Assembly: GCF_039542345.1 (NCBI RefSeq)
Contig: NZ_BAABHY010000001.1
Location: 1-64,000, forward strand
Source: Orbus sasakiae
GTDB taxonomy: Bacteria > Pseudomonadota > Gammaproteobacteria > Enterobacterales > Orbaceae
Direction of reading: 5' to 3'
DNA length: 64,000 nucleotides
In this document: positions 36,437 to 46,416 of the stretch, one piece after another
Layout of the letters: each line of letters starts with the position of its first letter
Numbering within the stretch: the first letter of the stretch is position 1
The notes under the pieces: model-generated
Seen by the model: only the letters and a program-made list of their open reading frames with translations
Database searches by the model: none
Told to the model about the DNA's origin: nothing
Position numbers and translations under genes: made by a program

Positions 36437-37246
36437 ATGATAAGCATTGGCGAATTTTCAAAGATTACCACTGTCACAACAAATACCTTACGTTATTACG
36501 ACGAAATTGGGTTGCTTAAGCCTGTTTATGTTAACCAAGAAAACGGCTACCGTTACTACGATATTAGACAATTGAAAACAATGTTGTTGATTAGCAAGCT
36601 AAAGCAATATCGCTTTTCATTAGATGAGATTGCAAAACTCATACAGCCACCTATAGATAATCAGCAGTTACTGATTTTGATCCAACAAAAACAACACGAT
36701 ATTCAGCAAAAAGTTGCGCATTATGCGTCTATTTTGCAGCAAATTGATCAAGATATTTATTATTTAACAAACGGAGGTAACATCATGTCTTATTTAGATA
36801 ACATTAGTGTTCAATTAGTTGATTTTAAAACCATTAATATTTTTTCTTTACGATTAGAAATGAGTTTAAATGAATTTGGTCAAAACATGGCTAAATTATA
36901 TCAAACCGTGTTAGACCAAAAATTAACAGTGGTGGGTGCACCAATGACCTTTTATCATGACAGAGAATTCAATCCGGCAGCATTCGATGCCGAGATTGCT
37001 ATACCGGTCAAAGAGTCTGTTACTGGTACACATCAATTTGACGGTCGACCCTGTGCGATGGCAAAATTAATTGGGCCTTATTCAGCGCTGTCATCAGTCT
37101 ATACCAAAATTATGCAATGGATTGATGCACAAGGCTATAAGATTTCATCAGCACCGTTTGAAATTTACTTAACCGATCCCAATCACACGCCAGCTAATCA
37201 AAATATTACGGAAGTGTATTTCCCGATTGTTAAGCAAACACACTAA
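36437..37246 (+). CDS. MerR-family regulator with GyrI-like effector domain
   Basis: The 269-residue protein has an N-terminal winged helix (ISIGEFSKITTVTTNTLRYYDEIGLLKP), a coiled-coil dimerisation helix (about 80-115) and a C-terminal GyrI-like/AraC-effector-binding domain (120-269, with EIAIPV and ITEVYFPI). This is the BmrR-type layout, in which the C domain binds small, often cationic, ligands and activates efflux genes. No transporter gene is adjacent, so the target is unknown. Confidence 0.88.
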   Translation: MISIGEFSKITTVTTNTLRYYDEIGLLKPVYVNQENGYRYYDIRQLKTMLLISKLKQYRFSLDEIAKLIQPPIDNQQLLILIQQKQHDIQQKVAHYASILQQIDQDIYYLTNGGNIMSYLDNISVQLVDFKTINIFSLRLEMSLNEFGQNMAKLYQTVLDQKLTVVGAPMTFYHDREFNPAAFDAEIAIPVKESVTGTHQFDGRPCAMAKLIGPYSALSSVYTKIMQWIDAQGYKISSAPFEIYLTDPNHTPANQNITEVYFPIVKQTH

Positions 37247-37360
37247 ACGTTGTTAGTATAGCATTGCAAGAAATGGCATTTAAAGTTGATTGCTAATATT
37301 GAGAAGTATCGTTAATTGTGTTGCAATAGCGTATCTTTTCTTTATTAGCAAACGCGATTT

Positions 37361-38191
37361 ATGATACACCCTGCTGTTTATATAATTTTTATCGGTGGCG
37401 CCGCTGATAAAGAGTCTTTTTTATGGGGAAACATCGACTTACCTTTTACGCATCTATGGCCCCATCATACCATTGGCGCATTAGCGGCGTCTTTTGAAAA
37501 GGAGCTTAGTGCTCGGTTTGAACACCCCATTGAAACAGAAAAAGCATTGTATTATAAAATTGATTATTTGAGTTATACCGACGTTTTTTTTGAAGAATTA
37601 AAAGATGTTGACCCAACGCAAGCCGTGTCAGTCGAACCTATTGATGAACGCTATAAACAGATCAAAAAAAATATTGGTCAACAGACGAAAGTCTATATTG
37701 TTGGGCATAGTCTGGGTGGCTGGAATGGGGCTCACCTTTCTTCGATTTTGTCCAAATCTGGCGTTGATGTCGAATATTTGATTACCTTAGATCCTGTCGG
37801 AACCGGTAATCATGAAGTGTCGTTCATTAGTCCATTAATGAAAAAAGCACAAATTTATCGTCATGAGCCGATGCCGATAGCAAAAAATTGGTTTAATGTA
37901 CAAGCTCGACATATTGATGTAGCTAAAAAACAGATGGTTGGGTTACTCGAAGATTGGGTCGCTTGGGCTGGTGGTCAATGGCTGATTAACCAACATTATA
38001 GTATGGTCGGTCAACAAGTATGTGAAAAAACCAATTTTTCACATAAAGAAGCCCTTGAAATGTTTACTTATCGAACAAAATTAGGGCATTCCCCTCACGA
38101 ATATCTATTAGATGCGGTTGTTAAAACCATGAAACAACGTAAACGTCAGCGGTATAATCCTGTTTTTTGGTTTAGGCATCGTTATGATTAA
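37361..38191 (+). CDS. orphan alpha/beta-hydrolase-like protein
   Basis: Of 276 residues, a lipase-type nucleophile elbow is clear (VYIVGHSLGGWNGAHLSS, Ser near residue 118), followed by LITLDPVGTG, where the Asp could complete the triad. A His-rich segment comes later (NVQARHIDVAKK; NQHYSMVG). No signal peptide is obvious. It resembles stand-alone hydrolases and some polymorphic lipase effectors in layout, but no secretion or immunity gene lies beside it. It may be a cytoplasmic lipase or esterase. The substrate is unknown. Confidence 0.65.
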   Translation: MIHPAVYIIFIGGAADKESFLWGNIDLPFTHLWPHHTIGALAASFEKELSARFEHPIETEKALYYKIDYLSYTDVFFEELKDVDPTQAVSVEPIDERYKQIKKNIGQQTKVYIVGHSLGGWNGAHLSSILSKSGVDVEYLITLDPVGTGNHEVSFISPLMKKAQIYRHEPMPIAKNWFNVQARHIDVAKKQMVGLLEDWVAWAGGQWLINQHYSMVGQQVCEKTNFSHKEALEMFTYRTKLGHSPHEYLLDAVVKTMKQRKRQRYNPVFWFRHRYD

Positions 38192-38233
38192 CATAGCTCG
38201 TCTTATCCGTAGGTGAGTTGTTGTCGTACATTA

Positions 38234-38270
38234 AGACGCAACCCTATAAAAATATTGGCTTGCGTCTATT
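38234..38270. terminator. weak terminator-like hairpin between convergent genes
   Basis: AGACGCAA and TTGCGTCT are separated by 18 bases, then ATTTAAAT. The T tract is poor on both sides, so activity is uncertain. Confidence 0.4.
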
Positions 38271-38292
38271 TAAATCGTTACATCATTGCAAA

Positions 38293-41200
38293 TCAAAATG
38301 CCCAATTTATTCCTAGGTTTAGGCTATTATCTTTAATATTTTTAGACCAGAATCCATTGTAACCCAGTACAAATTCAAGATTATCGTCAGTTTTAAGAGC
38401 TAAATGACTTTTTAATATTACCCCATCGCGTGCTGCAGAAGTACTATTAACGGTAAAGGTGGATGTCCCTGCATTAAAACCTAAACGGCTATCTCGTTCT
38501 AAATTTCCATACTGATGTTGCCAAGCCAATTCGTTCCTAAACAAGGTGTTAAGTGTTGGTGTGATTGACCATTTAGCATCAAAGCGAACGCCTTGCGTCG
38601 ATAAAAGAATATTATCATGCTGTTTATTCGTCATTAATGCGGCAGAGGCTTGACCTTCATTGAAGCCATCGGTTTGAATATTGACGTAAGCAACATTGAT
38701 AAAGGGTTCAAGCTTGAGTTGTTGCATGTCAATATTATAACTCAGCTCGGTAAACAGTTGTCTTGATTGTGCATGATAATTTGGCGAAAAGTGAACTGGC
38801 GTGGCTAAATCGTATTGAACCGTTCTGCTTGCATCAATCTTATGCCAAGAATACATACCGCCGATTTTCATAATCCACTGATGATATTGATGGCTAGCAT
38901 ACAAACCAAGATGGTAGTTATTGAGATCTGCACTTGCACTTCCATGGGCTTTGACGGAGCTACGCGTATAACCTGTTGAGATACCGAATACACTTTGATT
39001 ATCTTCAGTGAGTTTATCTAATCCTAATAGAACACCATACGTTTTTGAGTTATATCCGTGTGCATTGTTATCGCCATTGGTATGTCCCCACGTGCTGAGT
39101 AATCTGATCCATGCACCATGATGGTTTTGTTTGACTTCCGCAAAATCCACCTCACCGGTTTTTTGCCGTAAGCGTTGGTTAAGTGTATCGCGTAAATGGC
39201 GACTGTCGTTGAATAATGACGATGTGATATCCGCATACAGTTGGCCATCGAGTTGTTGGTAAGCTGCTCGAACAGCATTTTGTGAACTTGCTAATAAAAT
39301 TTCTTCATATAAAGGATTGTCTGATGCTAACTGATTTATGGCTTGTGCTACGTTTCGTTGGTTGCTGGTTTGAGCAATATCGCTAAATGCTGTGCTATTA
39401 CGCTGTAGCTGCATAGTGACATTGTTAGTGTTGTAACTTAATGTGGGCTCAATAAAAAGGTAATCAGGTGGTGAATAGGTAAATTGACCCTCGATACCTT
39501 GCGAGGCCGTCAGCAGGGTATAATTTTGATCAAATAGAGACCGGTAAGTTCTGCTGTTACCTGTATTACTTGATGTGGTTGTCAAATTGAGTTTTAATTG
39601 ACTGCCCTCAATTGTCGCTTTACCATTTGATTCAACGCGACCATGAATGCCATCAACTTGATAAACGGCATTGGGTGCTAAATGAAGGTCACCGTTTATC
39701 GTTAAAACATGATTCACTGATGGTGCAGCAAGTACACCCGCAGCATCAACATTTAGCGTTCCTACCGTGCCGTTACCTTTTAACATTGCTCCGTCTTTAA
39801 CCGTTACGGCTGAGTCACCGTGATAACCACTCACAATCAACGTCCCTTCGCTGATATCGGTAGTACCATTAAAACTATTTTGCCCACTTAATTCTAAGGT
39901 TCCGCTACCCTTTTTTTCAAAATGTCCACTACCGCCAATATTATTATTCCATACATCATAGGCACTTAACCCACCTTGACTTGCATCCATCGATATGGAT
40001 ACATTGCCATTAAAAGCGCCATACCCTCCTCCCGCATCAAATAAGTTGATTCTTGCCCAACCCGAGCCATTGTCTAAAGCATGTCCTGATTCAATTTCTG
40101 TCGTTGCTAAAACGTCTCTGCGCTGATCTGCGGTTAAATAGGGAAATCGCGTTGCAATCAGGATTTCAGCGCCTTCTGGGACGACGGGTGCAAGGTCAGT
40201 TGCGCCAATGGGGGATAACCCATAAGTCATACGCCAAAGGTAATCGGCACGATCTTGTTCGGTGGTATCGGTTTGTGTTGCATTATCGTTTGCCGAGCAA
40301 TCCGCAATTGTCGCATTACAGCCTTGTTCAAGCATATTTTTTAAGTCATTACGTGCATTGACCATCAATTGTTGAAAATCATCACTAGTGGTAATTTTAT
40401 TACCAAATAAGCCTTTGATATCTTGATTAAGGTATTCTGGGTTATTGTTGAGAATTTGTGCAAGTGTATAGGTGGTCATAATTCTGGCGCCAATAACATC
40501 TAACGCATAGTGAACGCCCAGTGTCACACGACTGTTACCGTATTGTGAACCACGTAATACAAAGTTTTGATATCGTTCTGGCACAAGTTGGGCAAAGAGT
40601 GTCGTACTGGCGAAACCAAAGGCAGAATGACCACTAGGAAAAGACGCATTATTTTTTACTGTCGGTAAAATCGCGGTGGCACTATCGGTTTGAACACCAA
40701 AAAAGTCGTTACCGGTAAAACTGTCAATACTTGAGGGGGAAACTTGTACTGGTCTTGAATTACCCACACTATTTTTATTCTCGTCTAATGGGTGATAAGC
40801 TTCATCATACACATTAAATATTCCGCTATCGGGTAAATCAATCCCCTCGGCTTGATTTGCAGGTTTGCCATCAGTACTGCCGTTAGCTAAATAATTTTTT
40901 GCAAAACTTGAATCAATTTGGATGAGTGCATTCACTTGAGAAAAAAGCTTAGCAAAGCTGGGTGAAAAGGTTGTTGAAGAGTAATCTTTTTGATTAATAC
41001 TATTTTGTGAAAAATAGATGTGACTCATTGTCGGGCCTAACGCATCTGCGACTAATAAACCGTTATTCATTGAACCGATCAACGCGATAATAGTATTGTC
41101 GTAGATGGCTTGTTCACGTTGTGCATCACTTGAATTATTATTGACAGCGATGGAGACGGCTAAGTTTTCTTGTAGTAAATTGCGACCGGCTTCACTGTTA

Positions 41201-41328
41201 TTGAGTAAACTAAAATCAGTAATCAGTTCGGTCGCTTTGATGGTTCTGTTATCGAGTGCAAAACTCGATTGAGCAAGACTGAGTAAAATTAAACTTGTTG
41301 TTAATTTAACAAAAACGCGAGATGTCAT
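38293..41328 (-). CDS. autotransporter with class A acid phosphatase (PAP2) passenger
   Basis: I start at 41328 (MTSRVFVKL, then a signal-peptide core ending QSSFA), giving 1011 residues; the frame extends 21 codons further upstream. The passenger is a PAP2-type acid phosphatase with all three motifs: K-x6-RP (KNSVGNSRP), FPSGHSAFG and NSRVTLGVHYALDV. A PATR-type beta-helix linker follows (GSGTLELSGQNSFNGTTDI). The last 280 residues are an autotransporter barrel ending LGINWAF with terminal Phe. It should place a phosphatase on the cell surface for phosphate scavenging or host-molecule dephosphorylation; that role is inferred. Confidence 0.9.
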   Translation of the reverse strand: MTSRVFVKLTTSLILLSLAQSSFALDNRTIKATELITDFSLLNNSEAGRNLLQENLAVSIAVNNNSSDAQREQAIYDNTIIALIGSMNNGLLVADALGPTMSHIYFSQNSINQKDYSSTTFSPSFAKLFSQVNALIQIDSSFAKNYLANGSTDGKPANQAEGIDLPDSGIFNVYDEAYHPLDENKNSVGNSRPVQVSPSSIDSFTGNDFFGVQTDSATAILPTVKNNASFPSGHSAFGFASTTLFAQLVPERYQNFVLRGSQYGNSRVTLGVHYALDVIGARIMTTYTLAQILNNNPEYLNQDIKGLFGNKITTSDDFQQLMVNARNDLKNMLEQGCNATIADCSANDNATQTDTTEQDRADYLWRMTYGLSPIGATDLAPVVPEGAEILIATRFPYLTADQRRDVLATTEIESGHALDNGSGWARINLFDAGGGYGAFNGNVSISMDASQGGLSAYDVWNNNIGGSGHFEKKGSGTLELSGQNSFNGTTDISEGTLIVSGYHGDSAVTVKDGAMLKGNGTVGTLNVDAAGVLAAPSVNHVLTINGDLHLAPNAVYQVDGIHGRVESNGKATIEGSQLKLNLTTTSSNTGNSRTYRSLFDQNYTLLTASQGIEGQFTYSPPDYLFIEPTLSYNTNNVTMQLQRNSTAFSDIAQTSNQRNVAQAINQLASDNPLYEEILLASSQNAVRAAYQQLDGQLYADITSSLFNDSRHLRDTLNQRLRQKTGEVDFAEVKQNHHGAWIRLLSTWGHTNGDNNAHGYNSKTYGVLLGLDKLTEDNQSVFGISTGYTRSSVKAHGSASADLNNYHLGLYASHQYHQWIMKIGGMYSWHKIDASRTVQYDLATPVHFSPNYHAQSRQLFTELSYNIDMQQLKLEPFINVAYVNIQTDGFNEGQASAALMTNKQHDNILLSTQGVRFDAKWSITPTLNTLFRNELAWQHQYGNLERDSRLGFNAGTSTFTVNSTSAARDGVILKSHLALKTDDNLEFVLGYNGFWSKNIKDNSLNLGINWAF

Positions 41329-41512
41329 GATAATCGATAACCTTATTGTCGGTGATGAAATGAGCAATAAGTTAACAATCAATTGTGACACTATTATTAA
41401 AAAAATGTGACAGTAATATTAAAAGAAAGGATGAAATTTGAACGATTTTATACGGCTTATTTTAGGTGTAATTTAAAGATGATAATTATTAAAGAGATAT
41501 GAAAGCATATAT

Positions 41513-41546
41513 AAAAAAGAGGCTCATTTTGTGAGCCTCATATTTT
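41513..41546. terminator. terminator at the 3' end of alaA
   Basis: GAGGCTCA and TGAGCCTC flank a five-base loop, with A and T tracts on the two sides. It serves alaA on the minus strand. The 184 bases between it and the autotransporter start hold that gene's promoter. Confidence 0.85.
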
Positions 41547-41552
41547 TTATTT

Positions 41553-42767
41553 TTATTGACGATAATTGGACAAGAAGCGAGCAAAGCGCTGAATTGCATC
41601 GTCAAGTTCACCTGTATGGGGTAGGGCAACGATTCGCACATGATCAGGTTTATGCCAGTTAAATCCGGTTCCTTGTACAAGTAAGACTTTTTCTTGCAGT
41701 AAAAAATCGAGCACTAATTTTTGGTCATTATGCAAATTAAACTTTTTCATATCTAATTTCGGGAACAAATACAGTGCACCTTGTGGTTTAGTACACGAGA
41801 CACCAGGAATATCATTTAACATTTTCCAAGCTATCATACATTGGTCATAAAGACGTCCACCAGGTTTAATGAACTCATTAATACTTTGGTAGCCACCTAA
41901 TGCAGCTTGAATAGCATGTTGAAGAGGAACATTAGCACATAAGCGCATTGATGCTAGCATATTCAGTCCTTCAATATAGCCTTTTACGTGTTTTTTAGGC
42001 CCACATAAAGCCATCCAACCTTGTCTAAAACCGGCCGCACGATAGGTTTTGGATAAACCACTCATGGTCACAACAAACAGATCCGGTGCTAAGGCGGCGA
42101 TTGAGTGATGCACCGCATCATCATATAAAATTTTATCGTAAATTTCGTCAGCAAAAATGATAAAATTGTGTTGACGAGCAAGCTCAGCAATTTCAAGTAA
42201 ATTCTCTTTACTATAAACAGCACCGGTTGGGTTATTTGGATTAATAATCACTAACCCTTTGGTTCTTGGTGTGATTTTTTTCTTAATATCTTCTAAATCA
42301 GGCTGCCAGTCTTGTTCTTCATCACAAACATAGTGAACGGCACTACCGCCAGACAAACTGATTGCAGCCGTCCAAAGTGGGTAATCAGGCATCGGGACTA
42401 AAATTTCATCACCAGTATTGAGTAAAGCTTGCATACATTGTACGATCAGTTCAGAGACACCATTACCAATGTAAATATCTTCCACATCAAGGTTTTGGAT
42501 ACCACGAGCTTGATACATTTGCATAATTGCTTTGCGTGCAGAGTATAAACCTTTTGAGTCACAATAACCTTGTGATGTCGGTAAATTACGAATGACATCT
42601 ACAAGCAATTCATCAGGGGCATCAAAACCAAATGGGGCGGGATTACCTATATTAAGCTTAAGAATTTTTTGACCTTCTTCCTCAAGTTTTTTTGCATAAT
42701 CGAGAATAGGGCCGCGAATATCGTAACAAACGTGCTCTAATTTATTTGATTTTTCAAATGACACCAT
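41553..42767 (-). CDS. alaA: alanine-synthesising aminotransferase AlaA
   Basis: The 404-residue PLP enzyme is of fold type I. Lys240 in SGLSKTYRAAGFRQGW is the Schiff-base lysine. NPNNPTGAVY, ADEIYDK and the substrate-binding region match E. coli AlaA (405 residues), the main glutamate-pyruvate transaminase. It makes alanine from pyruvate and glutamate. It is divergent from the ACT-domain gene. Confidence 0.93.
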   Translation of the reverse strand: MVSFEKSNKLEHVCYDIRGPILDYAKKLEEEGQKILKLNIGNPAPFGFDAPDELLVDVIRNLPTSQGYCDSKGLYSARKAIMQMYQARGIQNLDVEDIYIGNGVSELIVQCMQALLNTGDEILVPMPDYPLWTAAISLSGGSAVHYVCDEEQDWQPDLEDIKKKITPRTKGLVIINPNNPTGAVYSKENLLEIAELARQHNFIIFADEIYDKILYDDAVHHSIAALAPDLFVVTMSGLSKTYRAAGFRQGWMALCGPKKHVKGYIEGLNMLASMRLCANVPLQHAIQAALGGYQSINEFIKPGGRLYDQCMIAWKMLNDIPGVSCTKPQGALYLFPKLDMKKFNLHNDQKLVLDFLLQEKVLLVQGTGFNWHKPDHVRIVALPHTGELDDAIQRFARFLSNYRQ

Positions 42768-42909
42768 AATTATTGACCTTTATATGGAAAATATCGCTAT
42801 AATTTTTTTGATAAACCAATCTACTCCTATTTAGATAATTTTTGAAGATGTTATTATAGTTGGCTGACAAATATTTTTTAACTTGTATAAATTTTGCACG
42901 GAGAATTTA

Positions 42910-43179
42910 ATGAAAACCATTTTGACTGTGATAGGTAAAGACCAAACTGGGATTATTGCTGGCGTAAGTCAAAAGCTATATGAACTTAACATCAATATTT
43001 TGGATGTAACACAAACCATCATGGGGGATTACTTTACGATGATTATGTTACTGGATTTATCAAAAATCGATGTCTCTTTTGAAGAAGTAAAAAATACGTT
43101 AATTCAAACTGGCGATAACTTAAACGTTAAAGTGAACATTCAACGTGAAGAAATTTTTGATGCGATGCATCGTTTATAA
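42910..43179 (+). CDS. ACT-domain protein (UPF0237 family)
   Basis: The 89-residue protein consists of a single ACT domain (MKTILTVIGKDQTGIIAGVSQKLYEL), a small-molecule sensor fold. The start at 42910 has GGAG seven bases upstream; a TTG at 42883 in the same frame is less likely. It lies 22 bases before a DUF711 protein. These two families are very often adjacent, but their joint role is unknown. Confidence 0.88.
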   Translation: MKTILTVIGKDQTGIIAGVSQKLYELNINILDVTQTIMGDYFTMIMLLDLSKIDVSFEEVKNTLIQTGDNLNVKVNIQREEIFDAMHRL

Positions 43180-43201
43180 TCTCATTTAAAGGTATTTTAT
43201 A

Positions 43202-44557
43202 ATGGAAACTAAGCAGATCCTTGAAACGATCAAAATGATCGAGGAAGAAAAACTCGATATTCGTACCATTACAATGGGAATTTCATTACTGGATTGTATT
43301 GATAGCGATGGCGTTAAAGCTCGCCAAAAAATTTATGACAAGATTACACGTCTAGCCGGTAATTTGGTTAAAGTAGGTGAAGATATTTCATCTGAGTTCG
43401 GGATCCCAATTATCAATAAACGTATCTCCGTCACGCCGATTTCATTAATTGCAGGCGCAAGTGATGATAAAGATTATGTTGAATTTGCAAAGACTCTCGA
43501 TGCGGCTGCCAAAGCGGTTGGCGTTAACTTTATTGGTGGTTTTTCTGCATTAGTGCAAAAAGGGTTTCATAAGGGCGATAAAATTTTAATCGACTCAATT
43601 CCTAAAGCATTAGCTGAAACAGAACGTGTTTGTTCATCGGTTAACGTGGGCTCAACCCAAACAGGCATTAACATGGATGCCGTCAAACGTATGGGTGAAA
43701 TCATTAAAGAAGCTGCTGCGTTAACGGCGGATAATAACAGCATGGCATGTGCTAAATTAGTGGTTTTTGCCAATGCCGTTGAAGATAATCCATTTATGGC
43801 GGGGGCATTTCATGGGGTCGGTGAAGCTGACTGTGTGATAAATGTTGGCGTCAGTGGGCCTGGCGTTGTAAAACGTGCACTTGAGAAAGTAAAAGGCGAG
43901 TCTTTCGATGTTGTTGCTGAAACCATCAAGAAAACGGCGTTTAAAATTACGCGTATGGGGCAATTAGTTGGTAAAGAAGCCTCTGAACGTCTAGGCGTAC
44001 AATTTGGTATTGTCGACTTATCATTAGCACCAACACCTGCCATCGGTGATTCGGTTGCGCATATTCTCGAAGAAATGGGCCTTGAAGTGGTCGGTACTCA
44101 TGGTACGACGGCTGCGCTCGCGATGCTAAACGATGCCGTTAAAAAAGGTGGCGTGATGGCTTGTGGCCACGTCGGTGGGTTAAGTGGTGCTTTTATTCCT
44201 GTTTCTGAAGATGCCGGAATGATTGATGCCGTTAATAAGGGTTCATTAAACCTTGAAAAGTTAGAAGCCATGACGTGTGTTTGCTCCGTCGGACTCGACA
44301 TGATTGCGATTCCGGGAGATACACCCGCTGAAACTATTTCGGCGATTATTGCAGATGAAGCGGCAATTGGTGTGATTAACCATAAAACAACAGCGGTTCG
44401 TATTATTCCTGCGGCGGGTATGAAAGTGGGTGATAATGTTGAGTTTGGTGGTTTATTAGGTCATGCCCCAATCATGCCAGTCAATAAATTTAGTTCAGCT
44501 GATTTTATTCGACGTGGTGGACGTATTCCTGCGCCGATTCATTCATTTAAGAACTAA
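43202..44557 (+). CDS. PFL/DUF711 (UPF0210) family protein
   Basis: The 451-residue protein is Gly/Ala-rich with family motifs NVGSTQTGINMDAVKRMG, GVSGPGVVKRALE and VCSVGLDMIAIPGDT. The fold is related to pyruvate formate-lyase/glycyl-radical enzymes, but no glycyl-radical loop is apparent. It is paired with the upstream ACT protein. The biochemical function is not known. Confidence 0.9.
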   Translation: METKQILETIKMIEEEKLDIRTITMGISLLDCIDSDGVKARQKIYDKITRLAGNLVKVGEDISSEFGIPIINKRISVTPISLIAGASDDKDYVEFAKTLDAAAKAVGVNFIGGFSALVQKGFHKGDKILIDSIPKALAETERVCSSVNVGSTQTGINMDAVKRMGEIIKEAAALTADNNSMACAKLVVFANAVEDNPFMAGAFHGVGEADCVINVGVSGPGVVKRALEKVKGESFDVVAETIKKTAFKITRMGQLVGKEASERLGVQFGIVDLSLAPTPAIGDSVAHILEEMGLEVVGTHGTTAALAMLNDAVKKGGVMACGHVGGLSGAFIPVSEDAGMIDAVNKGSLNLEKLEAMTCVCSVGLDMIAIPGDTPAETISAIIADEAAIGVINHKTTAVRIIPAAGMKVGDNVEFGGLLGHAPIMPVNKFSSADFIRRGGRIPAPIHSFKN

Positions 44558-44573
44558 TTTAACACGCAATACA

Positions 44574-44591
44574 GGGTATCATTGGATACCC
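44574..44591 (+). terminator. short hairpin after the DUF711 gene
   Basis: GGGTATC, loop ATTG, GATACCC; no T tract follows, so it may be rho-dependent or an mRNA 3' end. The lemA-like gene starts 85 bases later. Confidence 0.4.
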
Positions 44592-44676
44592 AAATCATCG
44601 ATGCTAGTGAGCAAATGTGATATAGGCCACTATCATCGACCAATAATAAAATAAGTTTATGGGTAAAGGTAAATAG

Positions 44677-45273
44677 ATGAAATTTAAACCATTCTACGTG
44701 ATTTTAATCTTGATTGTAGTGGGTGCTTTTATGCTATTTAATAGTTATAACAGCATTCAATCTCATGATGAGAAAGTCGCTGCATCTTGGTCTGAAGTGC
44801 TTAACCAATATCAACGTCGCGCGGATTTAGTGCCGAATTTAGTCAATACCGTAAAAGGGTATACGCAACACGAAAAAGAGGTGTTACTGCAAGTGACCCA
44901 AGCCAGGGCAAAAGTCGGTTCAATTCAAGTCAATGTTGACCAATTAACGGATCCTGAAGTGATAGCAAAATTCCAACAAGCTCAACAACAATTAAGTTCT
45001 TCATTAAGTCGTTTAATTGCGGTAAGTGAAAGTTATCCTGATTTAAAAGCTAACCCTTTATACCAAGATCTCATGGCACAGTTAGAGGGCACTGAGAACC
45101 GAATCTCAGTGGCGCGCGGTCGCTATATTGAGTCAATTCAAGATTACAATACTTACATTAGACGTTTACCCGCTAAATTAATCGCGGATTATTTGGATGT
45201 TAAACCAAAAGCGCAATTTGCGGTTGAAAATGAAAAACAAATTTCAACCCCACCTGTTGTTAGCTTTGAATAA
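44677..45273 (+). CDS. LemA-family membrane-anchored protein
   Basis: The 198-residue protein has an N-terminal helix (FYVILILIVVGAFMLF) and then the typical helical bundle with EKVAASWSEVLNQYQRRADLVPNLV and SYPDLKANPLYQDLMAQLEGTENRI. Most of it should face outward from the inner membrane. It is followed ten bases later by a TPM-domain gene, the common LemA partner. The function is not established. Confidence 0.92.
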   Translation: MKFKPFYVILILIVVGAFMLFNSYNSIQSHDEKVAASWSEVLNQYQRRADLVPNLVNTVKGYTQHEKEVLLQVTQARAKVGSIQVNVDQLTDPEVIAKFQQAQQQLSSSLSRLIAVSESYPDLKANPLYQDLMAQLEGTENRISVARGRYIESIQDYNTYIRRLPAKLIADYLDVKPKAQFAVENEKQISTPPVVSFE

Positions 45274-45283
45274 TTGACTGATT

Positions 45284-46204
45284 ATGCGATTATTTAAATC
45301 GTTGTTGATTGTGTTGTTCTTTTTTTGCTACCAAGCGAATGCGTTGGTAGCAATACCTGCGTTTTCTCAACGTGTGATTGATACAACGGGGACGTTAAGC
45401 TCACAGCAAATCACACAGCTCGACAGTAAATTAATCAACTTTGAAAACGCTCACGCAGATGGTTCGCAAATCGCGGTATTAATGATTACGACACTAGACG
45501 GTGAAACTATTGAACAATATGCGACACGCGCATTTGAACAATGGAAAATAGGCAAAAAAGGCATCGATAACGGTGTTTTATTGATTATTGCTAAACAAGA
45601 TCGTCAAGTGAGGATCGAAGTTGGCTACGGTTTAGAAGGTGAATTGCCCGATATCAAAGCAAAGCGTATTATTGAGCAATCCCTTATTCCCGCTTTTCGT
45701 CAAAATGACTTTTATCAAGGCATTGATCATAGCTTAACGTCAATCATCGATATACTTAACCATGTTGAGCCAACTGAAAAAAATGGTATCGCACAACTTA
45801 CTAGCATTCAAGATGTCTTTGATAGTGAATATGCATCACCATTAATGAATTATGCAATCGTCTCTTTTATCATTTGTTTGGTGATTAGCCTACTTTTACC
45901 CTTTGCGGGACTAAAAGCATCGCCGGGCAAACGTAACTTAGTGACAGGATTACTTAATGGTTTATCGACCAGTGGTTTTTCACTTTTCCTCGGTATGCCA
46001 GTGACAATTGTATTACCCATTCTTTTTTTAACGTTTGTTGCAAGTACTCTTTTTTCAGCGATGTTTACGATGCGTAAACAAATGGGCGGAAATGGACGTG
46101 GTCCACGAGGTGGATTCGGTGGCGGCTTTGGCGGAGGCAGTTCTCGAGGTGGTTTTGGTGGCGGTGGCCGAAGTGGCGGAGGTGGCGCATCGGGCCGTTG
46201 GTAA
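45284..46204 (+). CDS. TPM-domain protein with Gly-rich tail (YgcG family)
   Basis: The 306-residue protein has a signal sequence (LKSLLIVLFFFCYQANALV written from residue 4), a TPM domain (about 25-165, with FEQWKIGKKGIDNGVLLIIAKQ in parts and VEVGYGLEGELPD-like VRIEVGYGLEG). Two helices follow (about 186-205 and 230-265), then a tail of GGF/GGGS repeats ending SGRW. TPM domains act in membrane-protein or photosystem quality control in other organisms; here, with LemA, an envelope role is likely. Confidence 0.9.
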   Translation: MRLFKSLLIVLFFFCYQANALVAIPAFSQRVIDTTGTLSSQQITQLDSKLINFENAHADGSQIAVLMITTLDGETIEQYATRAFEQWKIGKKGIDNGVLLIIAKQDRQVRIEVGYGLEGELPDIKAKRIIEQSLIPAFRQNDFYQGIDHSLTSIIDILNHVEPTEKNGIAQLTSIQDVFDSEYASPLMNYAIVSFIICLVISLLLPFAGLKASPGKRNLVTGLLNGLSTSGFSLFLGMPVTIVLPILFLTFVASTLFSAMFTMRKQMGGNGRGPRGGFGGGFGGGSSRGGFGGGGRSGGGGASGRW

Positions 46205-46416
46205 CCTTTTTTAACGCGTCCTCTTGATATGATACGCCGAAAATGAGCGCATAATTTTTCAAAATATCTAATTAGTTAACTGACTTATAGATAATAATTT
46301 ATTTTAATTAGTAATAGTAATTATTTACTAAATTATTATTTACTTTTTTTCTAAAAGATAATCATTAATATGATTATTACTTTGTTTAAAAAAAGAGATA
46401 CAATACGGAGTTTTTT

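Noticed and set aside
46205..46416. Second attachment site (copy of the tRNA-Gly 3' end)
   Set aside because: Sequences such as GTTCGAACCTCG or their complement are absent there, so the island's left end is not defined.
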